From positions 512,787,100-512,851,099 of the forward strand of contig OZ010792.1 of NCBI GenBank assembly GCA_963932465.1: a stretch of 64,000 nucleotides of DNA, read 5' to 3'. Made by a program: the position numbers and the translations under genes. The DNA is from Maratus speciosus (lineage: Eukaryota; Arthropoda; Arachnida; Araneae; Salticidae). Of this stretch, positions 24,650 through 36,839 are shown in pieces. How positions within the stretch are numbered: position 1 is the stretch's first letter; the number at the start of each line of letters is the position of its first letter. The notes beneath the pieces are model-generated. The model was given only the letters and a program-made list of their open reading frames with translations, had not been told where the DNA came from and ran no database searches.

Positions 24650-26061
24650 TAGTCCAGACAATAGGGGATTTTACCTGGTAAAATTAATGGTAGTTCTGGA
24701 AATTAGCTTACTTTATGTTTTTGGGGTCGCTGAATCCAAATTTGTAACTTCCCACCAAAATTTCCCCCGGCAACACCCCAAATTTTGGTAAAATGCCCCC
24801 AAAAAGGTTTTTATTAAAAAATCAATTTTTTATTGTTTTAGGGGAAAAGTATCTAGAAATTCAGAAAGTAGACAAAATTTGCAACAAATAAGATATGAGA
24901 TTATGACGTAGGATGAATGGGGATGGGGGGGATCTGCCTTGGAACATGCGCCGCGGTGCTGCGTGGACTAAGTTGCGCAGTTTCACTTAACCACTCACAT
25001 TGTTTACATTCGCCCTGCCGTCTCCCCTCCAAACTTTTCCTATAAGGTTTACTTTAAGTTTTTTGGGTCGCTGAATCAGAATTTTTAACTTCCCCCCAAA
25101 ATAGTTGTTTTTAAATTAAAGTTTTTATTGTTTTTTTAGGGGAAAAGTATGTAGAAATTCAGAAAGTAGACAAAATTTGCAACAAATAGAATATATGACA
25201 TTATGACGCAGGATAAACGGGGAGAGAGGGTGGGGCTGCCTCGGAACATTCCCCGCGCGCTGTTCTCAAAAAACAAATTTTTTCAAAAAATCAATTTTTT
25301 GGAGGTTTGTCGGGGGGAAATTTTGGTGGGAAGTTACAAATTCGGATTCAGCGACACCCAGAGCTAGCATTAATTTTTCAAGGTAAAATCCCCTATTGCC
25401 TGGACATGCATAAGTTAGAGCACATAGCGCCGCAGTGTATGTTCCGAGGCAGACCTCTCCCTCCCCGTTCATCCTACGTCGTAATGTCATGGATCCTATT
25501 TGTTGCAAATTTTGCCTACTTTCTGAATTTCTACATACTTTTCCCCTAAAACAATAAAAAATTAAATTAAAAACAACTATTTTGGGGGAGTTGCGGGGGG
25601 GGGGGAGTTAAAAATTTGGATTCAGCGACCCAAAAAACTTAAAGTAAACCTTATAGGGAAAGTTCGGAGGGAAGATGCGAGAACGAATGTAAACGATGTG
25701 AGTGGTTAAGTGAAATTGCGCAACTTAGTCCACGCAGCACTGCGGCGCATGTTCCGAGGCAGATCCCCCCTCCCCCTTCACCCTACGTCATAATGTCATG
25801 TATCTAATTTGTTGCAAATTTTGCGTACTTTTTGAATTTATAGATACCTTTCCCCTAAAACAATAAAAAAAATGATTTTTTTTAATAAAAACCTTTTTTT
25901 TTTTGGGGGGGGGGGGCATTTTACCAAAACTTGGGGGTTTCCGGGGGAAATTTTGCTGGGAAGTTACAAATTCGGATTCAGCGACCCAAAAAACATAAAG
26001 TAAGCCAATTTCCAGAACTTCCATTAATTTTGCCAGGTAAAATCCTTTATTGCCTAGACTA
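24650..26061. mobile_element. Foldback element, 1.4 kb, arms over 600 bp
   Basis: The outer ends read TAGTCCAGACAATAGG on the left and, reverse-complemented, TAGTCTAGGCAATAAAGG on the right. From there the two halves are imperfect inverted repeats: both contain GGTCGCTGAAT, AGTTACAAATT, AGGGGAAAAGTAT, TTTGCAACAAAT and TCATTATGACG in mirrored order. The unpaired centre (about 25257-25430) contains a third, shorter copy of the terminal unit. No coding capacity is visible. The class is unknown; foldback is a structural label. Confidence 0.8.
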
Positions 26062-26890
26062 AAGGCGGAAGTGCAAATATTTTCGCATATAGACAAATTT
26101 CCCTAACCTTCTAGTATTTTTACAAATTCTCTGACTTTTTCCAGATTGATAAACCTCCCTGATTTCCAGATTCTGTAGACACCCTGTGAATCTATGTTTG
26201 TGCATTTGAATCTTGTTCTGACCAGACGAGGTTTAGGAACACTTCAATATCACTTTCTTCCCGTTCATCTGAATAAAACAAATGTGTTTTTAACACATTA
26301 AGTGTATCAGATTACTTCAACATTAAAAAAATATCAGAAAAAGTCATTTTCGGTTTCTCATGAGGTAAACGAGAGAGTTAAATGCAGGTTTGTTAGTTAA
26401 GTTTAAATTCGTAAATTTTCGTTTTGTTCAAAATTTTCTAAAAAACTGTAAAACCATTCGACTTTTTTAAAGAAAAAGATTGTAAAAAACAATGCAACAT
26501 AAATTATTTTCTTTCAGTTAAATATATTTTAAAAAAGAGATATGTGAAAAAAAATTCTTAAACTGTGAAAGTATTTTGTTAACAATTCGAATCAAAGTAA
26601 AAAAAAACTTTTCTAAGAAAAAGTCTTTTTAACATCTATGATCAGGAAACAAAGTGTAAGATTGTACCTAAAATTAAAACTTATTTGTGAACTGAGTTTA
26701 TTTAGTTGTCTTTATGGATATTTGTAAAACTGTATTACCACTAATATTTTTTATTTAAGATTCAAACTATCAAAATAACTTGTTCATTCTATTTGAAATT
26801 AATTCAGCAGCTCGCGCATTCAAAATTCTTTCTCTGAACCAGTGGTTAAGTTTAAACTTCTTAAGAAAATTCACAAGTTTTAACTAAATT
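26062..26890. other. Gene-free AT-rich stretch
   Basis: No gene was recognised. It could contain the 5' part of the Helitron that ends at 29551, but no TC terminus could be defended. Confidence 0.35.
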
Positions 26891-26894
26891 TTCT

Positions 26895-29480
26895 GTAACG
26901 ATTTTGATTAAATTTTGCACCCTACTGTTTTCGGGCACGAAAAGACGATTGGGATGGGTCACGTGTTCGAGAAAAGTCGATTAGTGGGTGATTTTGGGTC
27001 ATAATGGGTCAGGGTCAAGCTAATTATATCTAAAGAACTGCTCAATCGATTTTGACCAAATTTTGTATCCAACCATTTTCGAGCACGAGAAGACTATTGG
27101 ACTAGGTCAAGTGTTCGAGAAATTTCGATTTGTGGGTCATTTTTGGGTCACTGTGGGTCTAGCTATTTTTATCTAAAAAACGGCTCTAACGATTTTCACT
27201 AAACTCTATATTCTACAGTTTTGGATTATGAGAAGACCATTGGGCTAAGTCACATGTTCGAGAAAATTCGATTAGGGGGTCATTTTTGGGTGACTGTGGG
27301 TCAGGCTATTTTTATCTAAAAAACGGCTATAACGATTTTTACTAAACTCTATATTCTACAGTTTTGGATTACGAGAAGACCATTAGGCTAAGTCACATGT
27401 TTAAGAAAATTCGATTAGTGGGTCATTTTAGGTCATAATGAGTCAGGGTCAAGCTAATTATATCTAAAGAACGGCTCAATCGATTTTGACTAAATTTTGT
27501 ATCTAACCATTTTCGGGCACGCAAAGACCATTGGGATGGGTCACGTGTTCGAGAAAATTCGATTAGTGGGTCATTTTTGGGTCACTGTGGGTCAATTATT
27601 TTTATCTAAAAACGGCTCTAACTATTTTCACTAAACTCTATATTCTACAGTTTTTGATTACGAGAAGACCATTGTGCTAAGTCACATGTTCGAGAAAATT
27701 CGATTAGGGGGTCATTTTTGGGTCACCGTGGGTCAATCTAAGTTATCTAGATAACGGCTCTAACGATTTTGCACCCTACTGTTTTCGGGCACGAAAAGAC
27801 CATTGGGATGGGTCTCGTGTTCGAGAAAATTAGATTAGTGGGTCATTTTGGGTCATAATGGGTCAGGGTCAAGCTAAATATATCTAGAGAACGGCTCAAT
27901 CGATTTTGACTAAATTTTGTATCTAACAATTTTCGGGCACGAAAAGACCATTGGGATGGATGCGTGTTCAAGAAAATTCGATTAGTGGGTCATTTTTGGG
28001 TCACCGTGGGTCCAGCTAAGTTTATCTAGATAACGGCTCTACTATTTTGACGAAATTCTGTAAGCTATTGTTTTCGGGCACAAAAAGACCATTGGGATGG
28101 GTCACGTGTTTGAGAAAATTCAATTAGTGGGTCATTATGAGTCAGGGTCAAGCTAAATATATCTAGAGAACGGCTCAATCGATTTTGACTAAATTTTGTA
28201 TCTAACAATTTTCGGGCACGAAAAGACCATTGGGATGGGTAACGTGTTAAAAAAAATTCGATTAGTGGGTCATTTTTGGGTTACCGTGTGTCCAGCTAAG
28301 TTTATCTAGATAACGGCTCTACCATTTTGACGAAATTCTGTAAGCTATTGTTTTCGGGCACAAAAAGACCATTGGGATGGGTCACGTGTTTGAGAAAATT
28401 CAATTAGTGGGTCATTATGAGTCAGGGTCAAGCTAATTACATCTAAAAACGGCCCAAGACATTTTCACATTTTTTTTTAATATACGGCCGTTTCTGGTCA
28501 TGAGATGACGTTTGGGCTAAATCACATGTTGGAGAAAATTTAATTAGTGGGTCATTTTGGGTCACAATGGGCCAGAGTCAAGCTAATTGAATCTAAAAAC
28601 ATGCTCAAAACATTTTGACCAAATTTTATATTATACCGTTTCTGGGCATGAGAAGAGAATTGGGCTAAGTCACATATTCGAGAAAATTCGATAAGTGGGT
28701 CATTTTGGGTCACAATGGGTCAGGGTCCAGCTAATTTTATCTAAAAGACGGCTTAAACGATTTTGACTAAATTTTGTATTCTATGATTTTCGGGCTCGAG
28801 AAGACCATTGGGCTAGGTCGCATGTTCAAGAAAATTCGATTAGTGGGTCATTTTGTCTCACAATGGATCAGGGTCAAGCTAATTGTATTTAAAAAGCGCT
28901 TCAAAACATTTTGTATAATACCGTTTCCGAGCATGATAAGACCATTGGGCAGGGTCGCATGTTCAAGAAAATTCAATCAATGGGTCATTTTGGGTCCTAA
29001 TGGATCAGGATCAAGCTAACTTTATCTAAAAAACGGCTCAAAAGATTTTGACAAAACATTGTACTACACCGTTTCTGGACAATATAAAACCAGTGGGCTG
29101 GGTCGCATGCTCAAGTAAATTCTATTAGTGGGTCATTTTGGTGATAATGGGTCGGGGTCAAGCTAACGGCATCCATCTCAAAAATGTTCAAACAATTTTG
29201 ACAATTTTTTTTGTTATACCGTTTCACAGAACAAAAAGACCATTGAAATAGCTCACACGTTCGATAAATTTCGGTTAGTGGTTTTTTGAATCAACATGGG
29301 TCAAGCTTATTTTATCTAGAATATGACTAACGATTTTCACTAAATTTTGTATTCCATCGTTTTCAGGCTCGAGAAAGCATTGTATTAGGTCGCATGTTCG
29401 AAAAAATTCTATTAGTGCGTCATTTTGGGTCACTATGTCTCAGGGTGAAGCTAATTGTATATAAAACAGCAAAAATGATT
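26895..29480 (+). repeat. Tandem array, ~145-150-bp unit, about 17 copies
   Basis: Each unit contains AACGGCTC(AA/TA), GATTTTGACTAAATTTTGTA, a TTTTCGGGCACGA(A/G)AAGACCATTGGG segment, CACGTGTTCGAGAAAATTCG and TTAGTGGGTCATTTTGGGTC. Early units alternate between two subtypes (CGGGCACG and TGGATTACG), and two neighbouring ~285-bp blocks (about 27890-28170 and 28170-28440) are nearly alike, indicating amplification of dimers. Units from 28.45 kb on are more diverged. Open frames here are repeat by-products. Confidence 0.92.
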
Positions 29481-29521
29481 TAGTGGGAATAATATATCGA
29501 GATAAACACAAAGCTAATTTT

Positions 29522-29551
29522 GACCGAGCTTAGCTCGGTCATTCCTGCTAG
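29522..29551 (+). mobile_element. Helitron 3' terminus after the large array
   Basis: The hairpin GACCGAGC-TTA-GCTCGGTC (29522-29540) is followed 7 bases later by CTAG (29548-29551) and then T. This fits a Helitron 3' end, which makes the preceding array most likely the body of a non-autonomous Helitron. The 5' end was not placed. Confidence 0.8.
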
Positions 29552-30578
29552 TATATCTATATATATATAAAAGAAAGTCTGGATTTTGTATTGATCAACG
29601 CACAGCCAAAACTACTGAACCTAAAATCTTGAAAATCGGGGTAAAAATACTTCTTATGATATAGAGTGCCGCTAAGAAAGGATTTTCCAAAATTCCACCC
29701 CTAAGGAGGGTAAAAAAGAGAACGAACTTTAAAAAAATTCTTTAAAAATCTGATTTTATAGTTATTTTTCAACTGATAACATATTTTGGTGTATTTTTGT
29801 ATGCTGAATCGAATGGTACTAACTAAATTCTTTTAAGTCCAATAGTTCGAGAGATATTTCATATTTTTCTAATTTGGTACTATCTTTGGCGCCAAAAGCT
29901 TAATTTTCCAAGTGATAATTTCTAAAAACTCATTCTTTTCATTCTGTTACTATAGCAAGGGAAAAAAATTGAAATTTAATAATTTTTTAACCAATCCTTT
30001 TGGTTAAATAAAAACAACTTCGTCAATTAGAAAAAAAAAATTTAAACGCCTCAAAAACTAAACTGCTACTTTTTCGTTCTAATTTTCGTCGCGATACCAT
30101 GCCAAAATGTATGGTATTGCGCCATTTATTTCAACCCTAATCGTGCAAACCGTGCCACACATTAACATTTACTAATTATTGAACATTAATATTTTTATGC
30201 AGGAATTTTTAATGATGAAATTTATTTTATTCCATCATAATCTCGCAAATTTTTTTAATTTGTTATTTTTTTAATAGAAAATATTTATTACTGATACTGA
30301 TATAGATTTTACAATTTCGCAGTTATATGATGATGAGGAAGCTACAATAAAATTATTTCAGAAGTTAGGAGTTATACATATAAAAATGTTTTGTTAAAAA
30401 AACCATGAATGTCTTCATTGAAAGAATGAAATGTTTACTGCAATGTGAGACATACGTATTACGTACGCCATGCTTCAGTAGTAAAAGACATTTACAATTT
30501 CAAGACTGCAGTTTAAATTGACTATATTTTATTACTTGCAAAATATTTATTTATTCTTATATTTTATTTATTTATTTT

Positions 30579-31422
30579 GGTACCCGTCGACCAATTTCGC
30601 CAAATTATATAAATCGCCAAATTATACAAATTGACGTAATTTTTATTTTAAATAACGAAAGAACAAATAAATTAGTATAACATTAATAAAAATACGGTAC
30701 TTCTTAGTTATCCCGTCGACCAAATTACTGTCTCCAAATTGTAAGATTAATTGCCAATAATGGTTGCCATTAATTAATTAATTGGGTACTTCTTAGTTAT
30801 CCCGTCGACCAAATTACTACCGCCAAATTGTAAGATTAAATGCCAATAATGGTTGCCATTAATTAATTAAATGTAAGATTAAATGCCAATAATGGACAAT
30901 AAAACCATTAATTCGACGTTTTATTTGTATGTTTATGCATGTTTTACTAATTTGTTTGTTCTTTCGTTATTTAAAATGAAAAATTATGTCAATGTGTATT
31001 GGCGATAAACAGGACGATTTATATAATTTGGCGGGCGGGATAACTAAGAAGTACCATTAATTGTAAGTTGCAAGGCCAATAATGGCCAATAAAACCATTA
31101 ATTCGACGTTTTATTTGTATTTTTATTAATGTTTAGCTAATTTATTTGTTCTTTCGTTATTTAAAATAAAAAATTATGTCAACGTGTATAATTTGGCGAT
31201 AAACATGGAGATTTATATAATTTGGCGAATTTGGTCGACGGGATAACTATAAGAAGTACCAAAAAGACATTTAAAACGTCGAAATAAAAATCACCTGATG
31301 ACGTAAATACGTGTAACTTGCTTAAAGTCAAGTGAATGTGACATTTACGATCAACCATTATTGGCATTTAATCTTATAGTTTGGCAATAGATTTTTGGTC
31401 GACGGGATAACCAAGTAGTACC
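30579..31422. mobile_element. Self-nested cluster of GGTACTTCTTAGTTATCCCG MITEs
   Basis: Left-type ends lie at 30579 (shortened), 30696 and 30785. Right-type ends, the reverse complement, finish at 31055, 31260 and 31422. All share CCCGTCGACC or its complement. Between them a block with GTAAGATTAA(A/T)TGCCAATAATGG repeats. Three left ends followed by three right ends is the pattern of a family inserting into itself. Confidence 0.7.
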
Positions 31423-31679
31423 ATTATTTTTATTTATTTTAAAAAATGGTAGGTCAAAGTCTGTAATTTTCAAAAGTTATATTTTTTAAATGCTCATTTT
31501 TTTTTTTTTTATCAACAAAATTATTTTTTTTTTTCAAATGTATCATTTCATTTTTGTGCCAACTATTACGCTTGGTGACAATGGTGTTGGCATAACAGGG
31601 AAATACCAAAACAGTTACTGATTTTATTTCAAATGTAAAGAAAAAAGGTTTAATGACCAATAAATATTGTAAATATCAC

Positions 31680-32690
31680 TATAACTCAGATTCTACTGAA
31701 CAGAATTTTGTAGAACATACACATTAAATAGTAAATTTGGTTTATAAATGGTTTAATGTAAAAACCATCATTCTAAGTTACTACGGGAGTTCTAAAATTA
31801 GGTGAACTCCATTATGAAAGATTTCAAGTCAACTAATTAAATGCAAAGTAAGTTAGATAATATTTCAGGGATTTTTTCAATATTTATCATATCATTCTGT
31901 GTTGTTTAGTTACGGAGCTATGCGGAAAAAGTTCTCAGTGGTACAGTAAAGAAAATTGGAAGATATGACGCTACAGAGATAGGTATACTAGAGAGTACAT
32001 ATGCTATAGTTATGGAAGTTGAGCTGAGTTCTTTAAAAAATTCAGAAGTGATGCAGTATATACCTACCCCTACCTCCCGGAGAGTTCTATAATCAGGTTA
32101 ACGCGATTATGAAAGTTATATTTAACTATCTCAATATATATATAATGCAAAGAGAAATTTAATTTCGGCAGCTTATATCTTGAGTTCTGCTGAATAGATT
32201 TTGACGAGACTTACATTGTTAGTTAGATAATTTTTCAGAAAAGGCGTTAGTATAAAACATAACGTTCTACGTTGCTTAGTTAAATAATTATGGGGAAAGT
32301 TCTAAATGAGATGAACCCAAATTTGAAAGATTTGCTTTTGTTAAAGGTTCCACTGAATGACTTTTTATGGGATTTAAACTGCTAATTAGATCATTTTTAG
32401 GGAAGGTTTCGGTATATTTTCCAGTTTAAAAGATTCTGCTAAGTGGATTTCGATGCAACTTGATCGGTTAGTTAATTTTTCAGTGAATGTTTTAGTATAA
32501 ACCACATATCATTTGCTGTTGCTTGGTTGTAGAATTATAGATGAAAGTTCTAGAATCAGGCGAACCCAATTATTATGAACGATCAGCCTTTTCAATAAGT
32601 CCAATTAACAGATTCTGATGAGACTTGAATTGATAATTTTTCATGAACGCTTTTAGTATATTACATATTGTTCTATTGTTCTTTACCAAA
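31680..32690. repeat. Degenerate tandem array, ~170-180-bp unit
   Basis: A recurring order can be traced: TCTGCTGA(A/G)CAGA-like, TTTTG(A/T)(A/C)GA(A/G)AC, TTAGATAATTTTTCAG, TTCT(A/G)(T/C)GTTG(T/C)TTAGTTA and AGTTCTA(A/T)AAT(C/T)AGG. Conservation is low and copy boundaries are uncertain (about five or six). Confidence 0.6.
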
Positions 32691-32879
32691 TCCTACACTA
32701 ACAGATCAACTAAAGAAATTGGTCCTTAACAGTCTAAATTTTGTATGACTCAATAAAAGATAGCGTAACGACATTCATATTGCTTTAAAACGCATGATCA
32801 TATTCATAGATATATTTTGTTTCATTCAAGATTTCTTTAGAAAAACCGACCAGCGTAGCGGGCGAAGGCGGCTAGTATA

Positions 32880-33198
32880 TATATACAGAAACAACTTGTC
32901 TCGTAGGAAACACGAGAGAAAACTAGTAATTAAAACTAATAAATCATTTTCAAAATTTAAAACAACTTTTTGTAGAATTCTTTTGATCTAATAAAAAAAA
33001 TGTAATACTAATTGACAAAGGTAAGTAAATGTTTTTTCTAATTAATATCAAAAAATTAAAAAAAAATCTAAAAATAACTAACGTGTTAAAAAATATTCAA
33101 TTGACACCATTTTTTCTAAAAAAATAAAACTGTACTTTGTCAATCATTGAAATGTCTTAGTTAAAAGTCGATTTCGGATTCAGCAATAAACCTTTAAA

Positions 33199-33250
<52 letters not shown>

Positions 33251-33836
33251 GCCATTTTCAGCTTATATTTCGGCTAACTTTCATCCTTGACAATAATTAA
33301 ACAAAATCATTTTTGTCAAAAAAACCTAATTCGTGTTCTTTTAGATTGGAAAAAACTTTATTGATTACTGAAAAGAAAATTAAAAAGCTTTCGTCTAAAT
33401 TTTCTGACTTGAACTTAACTTGAAAAAAATATACATTCCTTCATTAGTAACTAATAAAAAAATATTCAATTCACACCACTTTTTCAAGAAAATAAAACTT
33501 CGTCAGTGACTGAAATGCCTTAGTTAAAAAACTAAAACTAACTTGCATTCTTTTAGATTTAACGTGATGAGCTACAAATGTGAAGTCTGGTTATATGTTC
33601 ATGGGTTCGAAACCTGTAAGTAATTCTAAAGAGATTCTTTCTTCATAAAATTATAGTAAAAATCAAACATAACTAATTTAAAGAGTTTTAATATTGAAAA
33701 TCCAACATAAATCGGTTCAATAATTAAACAAAATCATTATTATCAAAAACTCATTCACGTCTTTTAGATTAGGCAAAATGCCTAATTAAAAAAATAATTT
33801 GTGTTCTTTTATATTAAATAATAATAATTGAAACTG

Positions 33837-33870
<34 letters not shown>

Positions 33871-33915
33871 TATAAACTCGGTTTATGACGTCAGATGCCG
33901 CCATCCTTAATGAAA
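32880..33915. other. Gene-free AT-rich stretch with (AT)n microsatellite
   Basis: A pure AT dinucleotide run covers about 33207-33247 and a shorter one 33856-33873. The segment near 33600 contains GGGTTCGAAACC, a tRNA B-box-like motif, without a convincing A box at the right distance. Confidence 0.5.
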
Positions 33916-33917
33916 AG

Positions 33918-34290
33918 AAAACTTTATTTGAAAATTACTTAATGAAAAAAAAATTAAACTTGTTTATTAAAAAAGCTTTATTAGCAAATTACTTAATGAA
34001 AAAAAAAAATTAAACTAAAATAATTACTCAATGAAAAAATAATTAAAAACTAAAATAATTACTTAATGAAAAAAAATTAAACTTGTTTATAAAAAAAGCT
34101 TTATTTGCGAATTACTTAAGGAAAAAAAAATTAAACTTATTTATTTAAAAAAGCTTTATTAGAAAATTACTTAAGGAAAAAATAATTTAAAACTAAAAAA
34201 TTACTAAATGAAAAATAATTTAAAACTTATTTCGTAAAAAAAATTCTAACAAATTACTTCATAAAAAATTACTTAAAAAATGTATTAACC
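33918..34290. repeat. AT-rich tandem array, ~55-60-bp unit
   Basis: Units contain AAATTACTTAATGAAAAAAA, TTAAACTTGTTTAT and AAAAAAGCTTTATT in varying completeness, at least six times. Several units lack the middle third, indicating slippage and partial deletion. Confidence 0.8.
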
Positions 34291-34299
34291 TCTTTATTT

Positions 34300-34745
34300 C
34301 AGCAGTTACTTCTCGAATAGTATGACGTCATCCCAGGTCAGTTTCAATCCCTTCAAAAAAAAAGTCCACTGAGAGAGGGCACTCCTGTTCATCCCCTCAG
34401 GCAAAACGATCGTGCTGCCCTCTAGGTTCGACTCTCAGCCAATCAGAAGCCAGCTCCTTATCTCAACATAACCGGTTTACGGACAACCATTCCATTTGGT
34501 CATCTGCCTCTCGGACTTTACACAGGTAAGATATGTCTCGACGCTGCTCCAGGTAAGTTTTTTTAATTGATTGCATGCGATCTTTTCTTCATTAAAAACC
34601 TTCTCTTCTAATAGACTTTTTCCTAATCATCCCTCATTATCTTTTCCTTTGTTTTATCCTCCTCTTACAGTAGACTCTTCATTCATTAACGCTTTCCTTT
34701 GTTCTAACCTCCTCTTCCAGTAAAACCCTTCTGCTATAGCATGGC
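34300..34745 (+). promoter_or_regulatory. Promoter-like island 3 with splice-site-like motifs
   Basis: A CRE palindrome TGACGTCA (34323-34330) and a CCAAT box in AGCCAATCAG (34437-34446) precede two donor-like sites, CAG|GTAAGA (GT at 34526) and CAG|GTAAGT (GT at 34553). Two acceptor-like ends, CCTCCTCTTACAG (34670) and CCTCCTCTTCCAG (34720), follow; they lie in two diverged copies of a ~50-bp pyrimidine-rich repeat. An ATGGCGG start-like sequence sits at 34741. The order promoter, donor, acceptor, ATG is suggestive, but the open frame has no recognisable product and runs into a transposon. Confidence 0.35.
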
Positions 34746-34999
34746 GGTGGGCGGCCACTCTGTCTACAATCTTATCTCATCTGTTAATCACTTTCTTATC
34801 TCCCCCACCTGTCAATCATTCTTTGCTCTCTGCTCCTTCTCAATCGAGTGGCTGAGAGGTTCTGTTGTTCCAGAATCTGCCATGGGCGATTCTGGAAAAT
34901 TCAGGAATCGATTCAAATCGACATCGTATAAAACTGAATCGATCACAATAAGAATCGATTCCCAAATTCTAGAATCGATACTTGAATCGATATTTCGAT

Positions 35000-35576
35000 A
35001 GTCACAGATTCGCACAGATAAGCTCAAAAATATTAATTTCAAAACTTAGCGAATCAAAGAGCCATAGCGACCACCTCCCATACCTCACATTTAGAGGGTA
35101 GACAAAGTCAGGGGCCCAGTCGTAAGCTATTACAGACCTTTGAGTCAAATAATAAAGTTTTTAACTTTTAAATTATTAGTTTTAAGATGTAATTTTACTA
35201 ATATTGTAATTTAGATTTTATTTAAATTTATTTTTTAAGAAAGGTCTCGGTTAAATACAAGTTGGAAATTGCGCGTCAAACGTGGCAAATGTGGTGCGCT
35301 CGTACTATAACAGTGCACTTCATAAGTGCATATCAATTTCATTCTGTTCGAAAGTCTGTAACATCCTTAAAATGCACTTGAAATAATTTTTTCCATTGCC
35401 CGTAATGTAACGGAAAACTTTTGACTGTCCCTGTAATTAAATCATTGTGATTTTCTTCCAGCCTGAATTAAAATTTAAATTTTCAGGGACATAATTCACG
35501 TTGCCATAAGAACCGATTTAGTATTCTTACAATTTGAGTTTAATAATGTAACTAGCAAAGTTTATTAAAATTCTTT

Positions 35577-35609
<33 letters not shown>

Positions 35610-35880
35610 GTCGTTGCAAGACGTGAAAATTTAGTTTTCTCAGAAGAAATAAAAATCAATTAATTTTACTGTCTTAGAAGGATAGTGAACGCACATGTAT
35701 ATTGCTTGGAAATCTTTAACATTATAGCTAGTAACTAGCGGGTTCCGCCTAATATGAAATCTCGAAGCGAACGAACCGCGAACCGGGTTCCCGCTGCCTA
35801 CAGCATCGTATAGGTGTACCCCCCCCCCCCACTTTGCCCACCGGGTAAGAAAAACGCGCTCACCTCCCCCCCCCCCCCAC
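35000..35880. other. Gene-free stretch containing dispersed repeat A, copy 2
   Basis: 35300-35440 is a partial copy of the repeat at 8805-9165 (ATATCAATTTC, CATCCTTAAAATGCAC, CCGTAATGTAACGG in order). An A-run of 27 bases covers 35581-35607. A C-rich patch lies at 35820-35880. Confidence 0.5.
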
Positions 35881-35889
35881 CAATTTTTG

Positions 35890-36835
35890 ACATTCATCAT
35901 TTAAAATTTTTTTATTATGTGTTATAAACTATCTTAAAATTTCAAACAAATCGCCCTGTTATATTTTCTAATTTTGTTCTGCCCCTCCCTTCTATCCACC
36001 CCCCCCCCCGAAATGTGACGCGCCATTCTTTTTTATAATTTTTTATCATGTATTATAAACAATCTTAAAGCTTAAAACAGATGGCATTGTTAGATTTCCT
36101 AATTTTAACAAAATCGCGTTATGTTGGTTCCAGATTCCACCACCAGGGTGCGCACTCTATTCCTAACAAAACTGTGAACGAAACTCCGTTAAACAACCTA
36201 TCAGTAGATATATTACTCAAGAGTGTGGCAATCTTGATCAAAAATTTAAGCTATTTGCCGAAATTACTATTCGGAAATAGTGGTAACTAAACTTTTGACT
36301 TTTTTATATTTAATAAGTAGCATTTATCTCAGGACTCCGTCAAAAAACCCCACCTAAAACGGTAAGGAACGCTAAGGTTTAAAAAAAATTCTAGCGGCCT
36401 CCCCCCCCCCCCCCTCCTCCCGAAATTTTCGCACCATTCTTTTTTAAACTTTTTCTTATGTGTTATAAACTATCTTTAAAGTTTCGAACAGATCGCCTTG
36501 TTAGATTTTCTACTTTAAATGAAATCGCGGTCTGTTAGTTCTATATTCCACCACCAGGGAGCGCAGTCTATTAAAAACAAAAGTGTATCTAAACGAAACT
36601 CCTTTATACAACCTATCCGAAGATACATTAGTCTAGGGGGTGGTAGTCTTAAGCAAGAATTCAAGATATTTGTGAAATTACTATTCGGAAATAGTGGTAT
36701 GAACACTTATAAAATTTTTTATATTGAAAAAGTAGTAATTATCTCAGCCCGCCGTCAAAGAACCGCACGCTAAACGGTAGAAAGCGTTAATGCTGCTATA
36801 AAAAATCACGTGACTGCCTTTAAAAAAAAGCATTT
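35890..36835. repeat. Tandem duplication, ~410-bp unit
   Basis: Two long copies (about 36000-36405 and 36410-36835) and a truncated first copy (35890-35995) share C-run, GCACCATTCTTTTTTA, TGTTATAAAC, GATTCCACCACCAGGG, ACTATTCGGAAATAGTGGTA and CGGTAAGAAACG-like phrases in order. The open frames seen are repeated by-products. Confidence 0.85.
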
Positions 36836-36839
36836 AATA

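Larger units (their letters stand above)
29556..32875 (+). mobile_element. Helitron, 3.3 kb, non-autonomous
   Basis: It begins with TCTATATATATATAAAAGAA four bases after the end of the previous Helitron and ends GCGGGCGAAGGCGGCTAG before T. No terminal inverted repeats or target duplication are seen, as expected for Helitrons. No Rep/helicase frame is present. The interior holds a cluster of nested MITE ends (30579-31422) and a degenerate tandem array (31680-32690). Confidence 0.6.

Noticed and set aside
28774..29019. Open frame of 81 codons inside the ~148-bp array.
   Set aside because: Its peptide contains an internal repeat that follows directly from the tandem DNA unit.
33207..33247. Possible CRISPR-like or regulatory repeat.
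   Set aside because: It is a plain (AT)n microsatellite, and no direct-repeat/spacer array exists anywhere in the window; the DNA is eukaryotic.
33595..33620. GGGTTCGAAACC as the B box of a tRNA or SINE.
   Set aside because: No A box at the expected distance and no tail; a B-box-like 12-mer alone is weak.
34741..35001. Open frame starting ATGGCGGTGGGCGG after a promoter-like island.
   Set aside because: The frame runs into the AATCGATT-rich end of a transposon and has no known domain, so it is not called as a gene.
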